DNA of 64,000 nucleotides from ZC4RG30 sp046347045 (lineage in GTDB: Bacteria > Pseudomonadota > Gammaproteobacteria > Steroidobacterales > Steroidobacteraceae). The position numbers were made by a program, and so were the translations under genes. The DNA is taken from assembly GCA_046347045.1 (NCBI GenBank), contig JAXMGX010000006.1, positions 124,001-188,000 of the forward strand, written 5' to 3'. How positions within the stretch are numbered: the first letter of the stretch is position 1; each line of letters starts with the position of its first letter. Shown here piece after piece: positions 16,631 to 23,823 of this stretch. Below the pieces are notes generated by a model. That model was given only the letters and a program-made list of their open reading frames with translations, had not been told where the DNA came from and ran no database searches.

Positions 16631-16646
16631 AGCAATACTTGGGCCA
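16631..16646 (-). promoter_or_regulatory. Degenerate sigma-54 promoter of the STAS gene
   Basis: On the minus strand TGGCCCAAGTATTGCT keeps the invariant GG and GC elements and the 4-nt spacing of TGGCACG-N4-TTGCW, with two mismatches in the -24 box. The predicted start is about 16620, 34 nt before the STAS ATG. Support is mainly by analogy with the two perfect sites nearby. Confidence 0.5.
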
Positions 16647-16793
16647 ACGCCCACTCCGCGCGTTAAGCCGCCGGAGGGCCTTATGCTTCGGCCAAGAGGG
16701 ATGCCGCGGCGACAGTCAGGAGAAAGGTTTAGCGCGGCCACCACCGGCAACGGATTTCCGGGGCGTGTTGCGGGAGTCCGCGGTGGTCGAACC

Positions 16794-18695
16794 CTACAGG
16801 GTGTCCGTTCTGGCGATGCCCAGCTTCTTCATGCGATGACGCAGCGTGCCCGGCTTCATGCCGAGTCGTGCGGCCGCGCCTCGAGACCCCTCGATCACCC
16901 AGTTGGCGTCGCGCAGCGTCGCAACGATGTGCTGGCGCTGCACGGAGTCGAGATCCGACGCATCGGTTGCCGGGTCAGGACCAGAAGGCGGTTCCGGGTC
17001 CTGCGCAGGACGCTCTTCCCCTGCGACGGCAAGCACGTCCGCATCGATGGTGAGTTCCGGCGAGCTCGAGAGTATCAGCGCGCGTTCGACGATGTTCTCC
17101 AGCTCGCGGATATTGCCTGGCCACGGATAGCGCACCAGGGCATCCATGGTTTCCGGCGCGATCGAGTCCACCTTGCGTCCGATGCGTGACGCGTACTTCT
17201 GGACGAAGAAGCGGACCAGTAGTGGAATGTCTTCGCGTCGCGAGCGCAGCGGCGGCAGGTGTATAGGGAAGACGTTGAGCCGGTAATACAGATCGGCCCG
17301 GAAGTCTCCTGCCTTGATGCTCTTCAGCAGGTCGCGATTGGTGGCAGCGATGACCCGCACGTCGGTATGAAGAGGCTGGTTGCTGCCGATGCGCTCGAAC
17401 TCGCGTTCCTGCAGCACCCGCAGCAGCTTGACCTGCACATCCATGGGCACTTCGCCGATCTCGTCCAGGAAGATCGTGCCGCCATTGGCGAGCTCGAACC
17501 GGCCGATGCGGCGCTGGATGGCGCCGCTGAAGGCGCCTCGCTCATGGCCGAAAAGTTCACTTTCAACGAGGCTGGTCGGCAAGGCCGCGCAGTTCACCTT
17601 GATGAAGGGTTTGTCGGCGCGCGCGCTGGCAGAGTGGATGGCCCGCGCGATCAGTTCCTTCCCCGTGCCGCTTTCCCCGGTGATCAGCACCGTTGCGTCG
17701 GCGGGCGCCACGCGCTGCACATTCTCGAGCACGCGGACCAGACCATGACTGGCGCCAACGATTTCCTCGAAGTTGTGAACGGTCTTGATCTCTTCGATCA
17801 GGTAGGAGTTCTGGGCCTTCAGTCGCGCCTGTTCCTGCTCCATCAGCACGCGCTGCGTGATGTCGACGAACATGGTGCGGGTGTAGCTGCCATCGTGAGT
17901 CGGCTTCGACCACCACTGGATGAAGATCTGCCGTCCGTCGCGGCGCTGCAGTTCCAGTACCACGCCGCTGGTGTCGGTCCCCTTGCCGACGGACTCGAAA
18001 GCTTCACGCAGCCTGCGCTGCGCCTCGGGGGTGTCCGGGATGAAGCTCTTGCCGTAGGTGCCTGCCACCTGGTCGGCGCTTAGTCCAAGGATATTGAGCG
18101 CCGCGCGGTTCGCCCGGATGAACCGCGTATCCAGGCCTTCGTGGACGTACGCGATCGGTGCCTCCTCGAACAGGTCCGACAGCTCCTTGTCTATGTGCTG
18201 GCGTTCGAGCTCGGCAGCAGCCCTGATGGCGCAGATGCGAAACATCGCCAGGCGCCTGGGTTCGTCTGCCAGCGGTTTCTCATCCAGAACGCAAAGATGG
18301 CCCATCACCCGACCATCACGCGCCTTGAGTGGCACCCCGATATAGCTTTCTATGCCGGGTTCGGTTTCGGGATAGCGCTGTTGCAGCCCGGAAGGGTAGT
18401 AGCAGAAGCCGCCTTCGAACACTTCCTCGCACGGAGTGCCCGGAAGGTCGTATTCGAGGTTGTCGACGATGCGGCCATGGGACCAGAAGGCCATCGTGCG
18501 GATGCGCTCCGGGGGCGTGAACTGGGAGATGAACGCATGGTTGGTGCCCATGGCCCGGGCAAGGCCCTCCACCAGCTTCTCGAAGTAGTCGTTGCCGATG
18601 GCGTCGGCGGTACCCTCGATGATCTGGCGCAGCAGTTCGAAGTCGCGTGCATCCAGCGACGACCAATCCGACGAGGCTTCTACGGCCCGTGTCAT
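16794..18695 (-). CDS. Sigma-54-dependent transcriptional activator with GAF and PAS domains
   Basis: 633 residues from the ATG at 18695. An N-terminal GAF sensor spans about 20-175 and a PAS domain about 180-300. The AAA+ domain has Walker A GESGTGKE (about 343-350), GAFSGA (about 387, in ELFGHERGAFSGA), Walker B FLDEIGE and the arginine-finger region. A Fis-type helix-turn-helix (RLGMKPGTLRHRMKKLGI) ends the protein. It opens sigma-54 promoters by ATP hydrolysis when its GAF/PAS input is triggered. The GAFTGA loop that touches sigma-54 has Ser in place of Thr, the mildest possible change. It is last in the bufA-bufB-bufC-doxX operon, whose promoter is sigma-54 type, so it probably regulates itself and the other three sigma-54 promoters of the island. 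The ligand is unknown. Confidence 0.88.
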   Translation of the reverse strand: MTRAVEASSDWSSLDARDFELLRQIIEGTADAIGNDYFEKLVEGLARAMGTNHAFISQFTPPERIRTMAFWSHGRIVDNLEYDLPGTPCEEVFEGGFCYYPSGLQQRYPETEPGIESYIGVPLKARDGRVMGHLCVLDEKPLADEPRRLAMFRICAIRAAAELERQHIDKELSDLFEEAPIAYVHEGLDTRFIRANRAALNILGLSADQVAGTYGKSFIPDTPEAQRRLREAFESVGKGTDTSGVVLELQRRDGRQIFIQWWSKPTHDGSYTRTMFVDITQRVLMEQEQARLKAQNSYLIEEIKTVHNFEEIVGASHGLVRVLENVQRVAPADATVLITGESGTGKELIARAIHSASARADKPFIKVNCAALPTSLVESELFGHERGAFSGAIQRRIGRFELANGGTIFLDEIGEVPMDVQVKLLRVLQEREFERIGSNQPLHTDVRVIAATNRDLLKSIKAGDFRADLYYRLNVFPIHLPPLRSRREDIPLLVRFFVQKYASRIGRKVDSIAPETMDALVRYPWPGNIRELENIVERALILSSSPELTIDADVLAVAGEERPAQDPEPPSGPDPATDASDLDSVQRQHIVATLRDANWVIEGSRGAAARLGMKPGTLRHRMKKLGIARTDTL

Positions 18696-18789
18696 GTCCC
18701 GTTGCTCCCGGCCCAGGATCTTCACGCGCAGCGCCGGATCGGGACGCTGCGAAGCCGCGCGAGTATGACATACGCCGGGAAGTGGCACG

Positions 18790-19275
18790 TTACGCCATCG
18801 AAAGGTTGGAAACCGATTGCCTCTGGCCTTTCAGCAGCAACCGATCGAGCGAGAAGGCGCCGTTGCCGTAGACCGCGAGCGTCGCCAGCATGAATCCCCA
18901 CAGCACGTGTTGGCCCAGGGCCGCCTCGAATCCCTCGCTGAGCAGCACATGCGAATAGGAAATCACTGCCATCAGGTTTACGGCGAACAGCCCCAGTGCG
19001 CCCAGGCGGCCACCGATCCCCAGCACGATCAGCACCGGGAAGAAGAGCTCACCAAAGGTGCCGACGACTGCCGCAATCGCCGGCGGCAGGACGGGCACGT
19101 GGTATTCGCTGCGGAAGAGGTCAAGCGTAGTGGTCCAGTCGGACAGTTTCAGCCAGCCGGATTTCAGGAACTGCCAGCTGACGTACCAGCGGACCATCAG
19201 CGCGAAGGGGGATTGCAGCAGGTTCAACCCGCGCGCGGGCAGGTCAATCAGGCGCGATACAAGCGTGGGGGACAT
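18790..19275 (-). CDS. DoxX family membrane protein of the buf operon
   Basis: 161 residues with four hydrophobic segments (WYVSWQFLKSGW, PAIAAVVGTFGELFFPVLIVLG, ALGLFAVNLMAVISY, HVLWGFMLATLAV). DoxX proteins are small integral-membrane redox partners. A DoxX gene is a common fourth member of bufferin and Haemophilus hvf-type clusters. It lies 23 bp after bufC and 94 bp before the bEBP gene. It is strikingly similar to the N-terminal module of the DoxX-NDH-2 fusion at 1606-3756 of the same island, so the two may feed the same quinone or metal-redox function. Confidence 0.85.
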   Translation of the reverse strand: MSPTLVSRLIDLPARGLNLLQSPFALMVRWYVSWQFLKSGWLKLSDWTTTLDLFRSEYHVPVLPPAIAAVVGTFGELFFPVLIVLGIGGRLGALGLFAVNLMAVISYSHVLLSEGFEAALGQHVLWGFMLATLAVYGNGAFSLDRLLLKGQRQSVSNLSMA

Positions 19276-19298
19276 GGGAATCTCCGTGTTATGGGTTA

Positions 19299-20072
19299 TC
19301 AGTGGCTGGGCAGTCGCATGGCGCCGAAGGCTTCCAGCTGCAGCAGTCGTCGCAGCGCCGCGCCTAATTCGATCTCGGACATGCGGTCGGCCAGATGACA
19401 GGACGCCTCCGCCAGCAAGTCACCGCGGTTCAGGGCTTCCAGCAGCAGTGCCTGGTCGGAAGGCAGCTCCCGCATCTCCACATGATCTGATCGACGAGCA
19501 ACCAGCACGTGACTGGGTGGCCCTTCAAGGGAAAAGTGACTGTCGCCACCCGGCTGGTGAGCCTTCCATATGGCAAGTACAGGAACAGGGGAGCTCACCA
19601 GCCTCACGTCGGCACGGGGTACCAAGGACAACCATTCCTGTTGCTCCGGCGTGAGACTGGCAAGCTCCGAAACCTGGAGCGCGGGGTCGTCGCGAGCCAC
19701 CAGCACTTCCTGATAAGCCCACTCCAGTCGGGCGACTTCCGCAATCCATTCGTATCCGGAGCCCGAGAGATCGGACTGCAGGAACTGGGCAAAGCGCTCG
19801 CCGACATACTGCAGGTCACCGCACCTGGACGGATGTCGCCGCTGGTATCGAAGGGCGACAGACTCGAACCAGTCGGCTCCGCCCAGCTGAGCGATGACGG
19901 GGAATGCCGCGACGAGCGCCCCATGGAATCCGATGCGCGCGTTGTTGCGATAGATGCGCAAGCGCTCTTCGGTGCTGAATCCCGCTTCGAGTACCAGCCC
20001 CTGCATGCACCGGGCGTCGTCGCCCAGGACGCTGCTCGCGAAGGCGAGCTGGAGCTCACGCAGCGAGGGCAT
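19299..20072 (-). CDS. bufC: BufC-type (DUF2063) RiPP partner protein
   Basis: 257 residues from the ATG at 20072, a start inside the bufB 3' end (17-bp overlap). The N-terminal DUF2063 region has LRELQLAFASSVLG, STEERLRIYRNNARIGFHGALVAAFPVIAQLGG and YQRRHPSRCGDLQYVGERFAQFL, a helical fold that delivers the precursor peptide to the DUF692 enzyme. The C-terminal half is divergent. In characterised bufferin, methanobactin-like and hvf systems the BufB-BufC pair modifies precursor cysteines. An alternative upstream start at 20111 would extend further into bufB. Confidence 0.87.
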   Translation of the reverse strand: MPSLRELQLAFASSVLGDDARCMQGLVLEAGFSTEERLRIYRNNARIGFHGALVAAFPVIAQLGGADWFESVALRYQRRHPSRCGDLQYVGERFAQFLQSDLSGSGYEWIAEVARLEWAYQEVLVARDDPALQVSELASLTPEQQEWLSLVPRADVRLVSSPVPVLAIWKAHQPGGDSHFSLEGPPSHVLVARRSDHVEMRELPSDQALLLEALNRGDLLAEASCHLADRMSEIELGAALRRLLQLEAFGAMRLPSH

Positions 20073-20889
20073 GGTGCTTCTCCAGGTGTGCATCCGCCAG
20101 GCGAGCTTCATCCAGCAGCACCCCGACGGCGGGAATGTCGGTATCCCACTCGATCAGCGTCGGGACGGGTCCGAAGCACTTCAGCGCATCGTCGTAGAGA
20201 TCCCACACGGCCTGGCATACCCGAGTCGAGTGAGTGTCGATCAGTATCTCGCGGCCGTCGTGGACATTGACGGTGTGGCCGGCCAAATGGATCTCCGCTA
20301 CGCGGTGCGCGGGGATCGCTGTCAAGTACCGGTGGGCATCAAAGCCGTGGTTGCGGGCGCTGACATACACATTATTCACGTCCATGAGCAACAGGCAGTC
20401 TGCCTGCGCCGCAAGCGAGGCGAGGAATTCCCATTCCGGGATCTGCGAATCGGCGAAGCGCAGGTAACTGGAGATGTTTTCGACCAAGACCTGGCGACCC
20501 AGCGCATCCTGCAGTTGACGGACACGGGAGACCATGTGCCGCAGGGCCTCCTCGGTGTAGGGCAGGGGCAACAGATCATTGAGGAACCGGCCGCCAACGG
20601 ACGACCAGGACAGATGTTCCGAAACCAGACCCGGCTCGGTGCGACGCACCAGATCCTGGATCCGGCGCAGGTGTTCGCGATCCATCGGGTCGGTCGAGCC
20701 CAGCGACAGGCCGACGCCATGCAGGCTCAGAGGATAGTTGGCGCGCAGCGATTCGAGGGTCTCTCGCTGCGCGCCGCCCGCTGCAAAATAGTTTTCGCTG
20801 TGCGCCTCCAGCCACGCGGCTGCGGGTCGTTCCGACAGGAACTGCGCGTGGTGAACCGCCCGGAGCCCGATGCCGGTTCGCACCGGCAT
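20056..20889 (-). CDS. bufB: BufB-type multinuclear iron oxidase (DUF692/MNIO)
   Basis: 277 residues from the ATG at 20889. DUF692 TIM-barrel landmarks are all present: GIGLRAVHHAQFL, AHSENYFA, LSLHGVGLSLGS, VSEHLSWSS, VENISSY, LLLMDVNNVYVSARNHGFD, AEIHLAGH, DTHSTRV and LIEWDTDIP. These supply the His, Asp, Asn and Glu ligands of the iron cluster. MNIO enzymes oxidatively convert precursor Cys into heterocycles such as thiooxazole or oxazolone/thioamide. It lies 43 bp after bufA and overlaps bufC. The ATG is preceded by a weak GGGG ribosome site; in-frame upstream codons run through bufA and were rejected. Confidence 0.92.
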   Translation of the reverse strand: MPVRTGIGLRAVHHAQFLSERPAAAWLEAHSENYFAAGGAQRETLESLRANYPLSLHGVGLSLGSTDPMDREHLRRIQDLVRRTEPGLVSEHLSWSSVGGRFLNDLLPLPYTEEALRHMVSRVRQLQDALGRQVLVENISSYLRFADSQIPEWEFLASLAAQADCLLLMDVNNVYVSARNHGFDAHRYLTAIPAHRVAEIHLAGHTVNVHDGREILIDTHSTRVCQAVWDLYDDALKCFGPVPTLIEWDTDIPAVGVLLDEARLADAHLEKHHALAA

Positions 20890-20932
20890 GGGCCCCGGGA
20901 CAGCACGTGCGCGGTGGGGCGCCGCAAACACG

Positions 20933-21205
20933 TTACTTCGCCGCGAGGCTGCCGCCGACGAGGCGCTCGCAGGTGCCCTTCGGCAACTTGATCCATTCCT
21001 TGGCGCTGGCATTCGTCTTCGACTGGCCCGAGCACGCATGCGCCGCGCCGGCGCAGTCATTCTTGCCAGCCTTGGCGACGCCGTAGCACTTCTCGGTATT
21101 GGAATCGTCCTGGGCGGTCTTGGCGTCGGCCGCCATGGCCAGGTTGGTGACAGCGCCGAGGGCGAGCAGGCCGCCGATGGCGGTGGACAGAACGGTGGAC
21201 TTCAT
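20933..21205 (-). CDS. bufA: Bufferin precursor peptide (DUF2282)
   Basis: 90 residues with a strong AAGGAG site and a Sec signal peptide (1-25, ending LAMA). The mature part has four Cys spaced C-x10-C-x6-C-x20-C within EKCYGVAKAGKNDC, GAAHAC and LPKGTCE. This is the canonical bufferin/DUF2282 precursor layout: the whole protein with its signal peptide serves as a RiPP substrate, and the product binds copper or related metals in the periplasm. It is first in the operon bufA-bufB-bufC-doxX-bEBP behind a perfect sigma-54 promoter. Confidence 0.92.
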   Translation of the reverse strand: MKSTVLSTAIGGLLALGAVTNLAMAADAKTAQDDSNTEKCYGVAKAGKNDCAGAAHACSGQSKTNASAKEWIKLPKGTCERLVGGSLAAK

Positions 21206-21288
21206 AGATCAGCTCCTTGAGAAAATGTTGGTGGATATCCGCGATGCTCCGGGTCTTGCGACCCGCGAAACATCCGTGGCTGCTATAG

Positions 21289-21304
21289 AGCAATGAGCGT
21301 GCCA
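21289..21304 (-). promoter_or_regulatory. Sigma-54 promoter of the buf operon
   Basis: On the minus strand TGGCACGCTCATTGCT is a perfect match to TGGCACG-N4-TTGCW. The predicted start is about 21278, with a 73-nt leader to bufA. Upstream lie two inverted repeats: CCGCTG-GAT-CAGCGG at 21317-21331 and an 18-bp perfect palindrome at 21354-21371. Confidence 0.87.
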
Positions 21305-21353
21305 ACACGATGCAGGCCGCTGGATCAGCGGATTGGGGGTCTGGCGGACCCGG

Positions 21354-21371
21354 GCCGCAACCGGTTGCGGC
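21354..21371. promoter_or_regulatory. 18-bp palindrome, candidate upstream activator site for the bEBP
   Basis: GCCGCAACCGGTTGCGGC is a perfect palindrome centred about 85 bp upstream of the predicted buf transcription start, the usual location for enhancer sites of sigma-54 activators. Half-sites GGTTGCGG (21385-21392) and CCGTAACC (near 21405) follow. Fis-type activators bind such dyads. The assignment to the island's own bEBP is inference. Confidence 0.6.
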
Positions 21372-21456
21372 GCTGGCCGCCGCGGGTTGCGGGATTCAAC
21401 GGGGGTTCCGTAACCAAAGGGAGGCTAAGGATGCGGGACGCGCGGTCGCGTAAGGA

Positions 21457-21528
21457 CCTTGTCCATCAACACTTCAAGGCTGGCGCGCCCGACTGGATTC
21501 GAACCAGTGCCCCCTGCCTTCGGAGGGC
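21457..21528 (-). repeat. Middle tRNA-Arg 3'-end copy; junction of islands A and B
   Basis: 72 bp that match 43310-43381 with three mismatches: a 24-bp flank (CCATCAACACTTCAAGGC region) plus the CCA tail, acceptor strand, T arm and variable loop of tRNA-Arg. One substitution lies in the variable-loop region at 21510. Homology ends in the anticodon stem, so no functional tRNA is present. This is the distal attachment site of island B and the proximal boundary of island A. Confidence 0.9.
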
Positions 21529-21632
21529 CGAAAAAAGATGAACTCCGCCAATAAGATAGGCGTGATTCTCTTGGAGATCAAGCCTCTAGCGGAACGCTGA
21601 TTCCCGTTCGTTCCCGCAGAATCCCGATCGCA

Positions 21633-21649
21633 CTGTCCCAAAAGTGTCC
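21633..21649 (+). repeat. 17-bp island-end motif, copy 2
   Basis: CTGTCCCAAAAGTGTCC, identical to 1232-1248 and 43233-43249, about 105 bp inside the distal att copy of island B. The sequence between att and motif (21529-21632) aligns with the same interval of island A, showing that both elements descend from one family of integrating elements. Confidence 0.65.
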
Positions 21650-21783
21650 CTCGAATCACGTGGCGATTGGAACTGCTCTGAGCTAGAGAAATGAAGCGGC
21701 CTTCTGCTTTCTTTTCTCCACCCACCTGGACGGGACCGCTGCAGCAAATACACTTGCTCAGACATTTCTGGACTGGGATACGC

Positions 21784-23397
21784 ATGACGTCAAGGCAAGG
21801 AAAAGAGGGGGTGGCGCGGGGAGGAATAGTGATCCGAAAGGCTTCGACTGGACTCGACACTTCCTATCCGGTTGTCGATCTTTTTGCAGGTCCCGGAGGG
21901 CTTGGTGAGGGCTTTGCCGCCTCGATAAATTCAAATGGTCGGAACAGCTTTCGAAGTCTCGTCTCTATCGAGCGCGATCCGAACTCTCATCAAACGCTTC
22001 TGCTTCGCCATTTCGTCCGTAGTTTCGGCGGCAAGCACCTGCCTAGTGACTATTACAGGTTTCTCGCAGGGGAACTGACTCTGAAGGAACTCTATGAGCT
22101 TCATCCGGTTGAATACGCCCATGCGACCGATTCTGCACTCTGCATCTCTCTGGGGCCGGACTCCCATAGCCGCGTAAAGAGCACCATCAGCGCGAAATTG
22201 GCCAAGCAGAATCGGTGGGTACTGGTCGGGGGGCCGCCGTGCCAAGCCTATTCCTTGGTCGGCCGATCACGCATGAGTGGTCGCCCGGACTTTGAGCAGG
22301 ACGAGCGACACACGCTATATCTCGAATATCTGCGAATCGTTGCGGACCATAAACCGCCGATCTTTGTGATGGAAAATGTTAAGGGGCTGTTGTCCGCAAA
22401 GGTGAAGGGAAAGTCAGCTATTCAGCGGATAGTCGCTGATCTGGCTCACCCTTCTTCAGCCATCAAAGATGCGCCACGCGACCTCAAATACAGACTCTAC
22501 TCTCTCTCACATGACGAACAGGCTGAGGGGGCAATCGAACCGAAGCAATTCCTAGTGCGAGCGGAGAACTACGGTGTGCCTCAGGCCCGGCACAGAATGT
22601 TCATAGTGGGAGTGCGAAGCGACATCAGGATAAAGCCTCGGATCCTGAAGCCCCTGAAACCGCCTACGGTAAGGCAAACAATAGACTCATTGCCCGCGAT
22701 TCGCAGTGAACTCTCCTCTCAAGCTGATTCGCCGGAATCTTGGGCGAAAGAGCTTCAAACGATCTCAGGAGTTGATTTCCGACGTCACCTTCGGGATTTG
22801 CCCTACGCCGAAGCCTTAGCCGGAGAATTGAGTGCGTCCTCGCTCAAGCATATTCACTGGCCCAAAGTCAGTCGCTCGAGTCGTTACCCGCAGAGACCGC
22901 CCGAGAACCCAACTCTTCGGAGCCTGTACGACGCCAACCTCTCTGTACTCACGTCGCACGACTCCCGAAGCCATATGCCATCGGACCTCCGCCGCTACCT
23001 TTTTGCAGCTGTCTTCGCGCGGCACGCCGAAAGGAGCCCATCACTCGTGGACTTTCCCCGGGAGTTGCTTCCAAAGCACCAGAACGTGGAGGAAGGTAGG
23101 AGGGGGGAAATGTTTGCCGACCGGTTCCGCGTTCAACTGCCGGATCAGGTATCCACGACAATCACCTCTCACATCTCTAAGGACGGTCACTACTTCATCC
23201 ATTATGACCCCGTCCAGTGCAGAAGCCTGACAGTGCGTGAGGCCGCGCGATTGCAGACGTTCCCGGACAACTACTATTTCTGCGGTCCTCGGACGTCCCA
23301 GTACCACCAGGTGGGAAATGCAGTGCCGCCGTATCTTGCAGGTCAAATTGCTGAAATAGTTGCAGAAGTGCTGGATGAGATCGGAACGAGATCGTGA
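21784..23397 (+). CDS. DNA (cytosine-5) methyltransferase
   Basis: 537 residues from the ATG at 21784. A GTG at 21829 behind GGGGAGG, and an ATG at 21691, are alternatives. All C5-methylase motifs are visible: I (VVDLFAGPGGLGEGF), IV with the catalytic Cys in GGPPCQAYS (about 148), VI ENVKG (about 196), VIII (QVSTTITSHISKDG) and IX-X (REAARLQTFP, YHQVGNAVPP). It transfers a methyl group from SAM to cytosine C5 at an unknown site. It is first of five same-strand, overlapping or adjacent genes forming a predicted MutL/Z1-type restriction system. It protects host DNA. Confidence 0.92.
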   Translation: MTSRQGKEGVARGGIVIRKASTGLDTSYPVVDLFAGPGGLGEGFAASINSNGRNSFRSLVSIERDPNSHQTLLLRHFVRSFGGKHLPSDYYRFLAGELTLKELYELHPVEYAHATDSALCISLGPDSHSRVKSTISAKLAKQNRWVLVGGPPCQAYSLVGRSRMSGRPDFEQDERHTLYLEYLRIVADHKPPIFVMENVKGLLSAKVKGKSAIQRIVADLAHPSSAIKDAPRDLKYRLYSLSHDEQAEGAIEPKQFLVRAENYGVPQARHRMFIVGVRSDIRIKPRILKPLKPPTVRQTIDSLPAIRSELSSQADSPESWAKELQTISGVDFRRHLRDLPYAEALAGELSASSLKHIHWPKVSRSSRYPQRPPENPTLRSLYDANLSVLTSHDSRSHMPSDLRRYLFAAVFARHAERSPSLVDFPRELLPKHQNVEEGRRGEMFADRFRVQLPDQVSTTITSHISKDGHYFIHYDPVQCRSLTVREAARLQTFPDNYYFCGPRTSQYHQVGNAVPPYLAGQIAEIVAEVLDEIGTRS

Positions 23398-23813
23398 TGG
23401 CCGACAGGCTCAGTCCCGAGCGAAGAAGTTGGAACATGGGGCAAATCCGCGGTGCGGATACTCAGCCCGAGCGGCAACTTAGGTCTTTGCTCCACAAAGC
23501 AGGCCTGCGCTTTCGCCTTCACGACAAGAAGCTGCCAGGCAGACCCGACATGGTTCTTGCCAGATTCAAAGCCGCAGTCTTCGTTCATGGATGCTTCTGG
23601 CATCGACATGGAAATTGCAAAAATTCGACCATGCCATCAACAAGGCGTGAGTTCTGGGCCGAGAAATTCGACGGAAATGTGAGACGCGACGCCCGAAATC
23701 GCGCGGAGCTGGAGAAGATGGGATGGGCAGTCCATATTGTGTGGGAGTGTGACCTGAAGCGGGACCCCGAGCGGGTCGCGAGTCAATTAGTTATGACCCT
23801 AAGAAGTAGATAG
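23397..23813 (+). CDS. vsr: Very short patch repair (Vsr) endonuclease
   Basis: 138 residues starting at an ATG that overlaps the methylase stop (TGATG), so it is coupled. Vsr landmarks are DTQPERQLRSLLHKAGLRFR, the catalytic Asp in LPGRPDMVL, FVHGCFWHRHGNC with zinc-type His/Cys, FWAEKFDGNVRRD, and VWECDLKRDP. Vsr nicks beside T:G mismatches that arise when 5-methylcytosine deaminates, so it normally guards a C5-methylase. In MutL/Z1 systems it may instead, or also, serve as a nuclease. The length is slightly below E. coli Vsr. Confidence 0.92.
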   Translation: MADRLSPERRSWNMGQIRGADTQPERQLRSLLHKAGLRFRLHDKKLPGRPDMVLARFKAAVFVHGCFWHRHGNCKNSTMPSTRREFWAEKFDGNVRRDARNRAELEKMGWAVHIVWECDLKRDPERVASQLVMTLRSR

Positions 23814-23823
23814 GGAGATATCG

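Larger units (their letters stand above)
1079..21480. mobile_element. Island A: tRNA-Arg-associated genomic island without integrase
   Basis: Bounded by tRNA-Arg 3'-end copies at 1079-1123 and 21457-21528. The sequence just inside the left boundary (1124-1250) is visibly homologous to the sequence just inside the left boundary of island B, including the motif CTGTCCCAAAAGTGTCC, so the two elements share a distal end. No integrase, relaxase or transposase is present, and the tRNA-proximal end starts directly with the buf promoter region. Codon use looks like the host core. The boundaries are seen directly. That A was once mobile is inference, and it may now move only in trans. Confidence 0.7.

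Noticed and set aside
21205..21456. An integrase for island A next to its tRNA-proximal end
   Set aside because: The 250 bp between bufA and the middle att copy contain only the promoter, palindromes and a short flank; no integrase coding frame is present.
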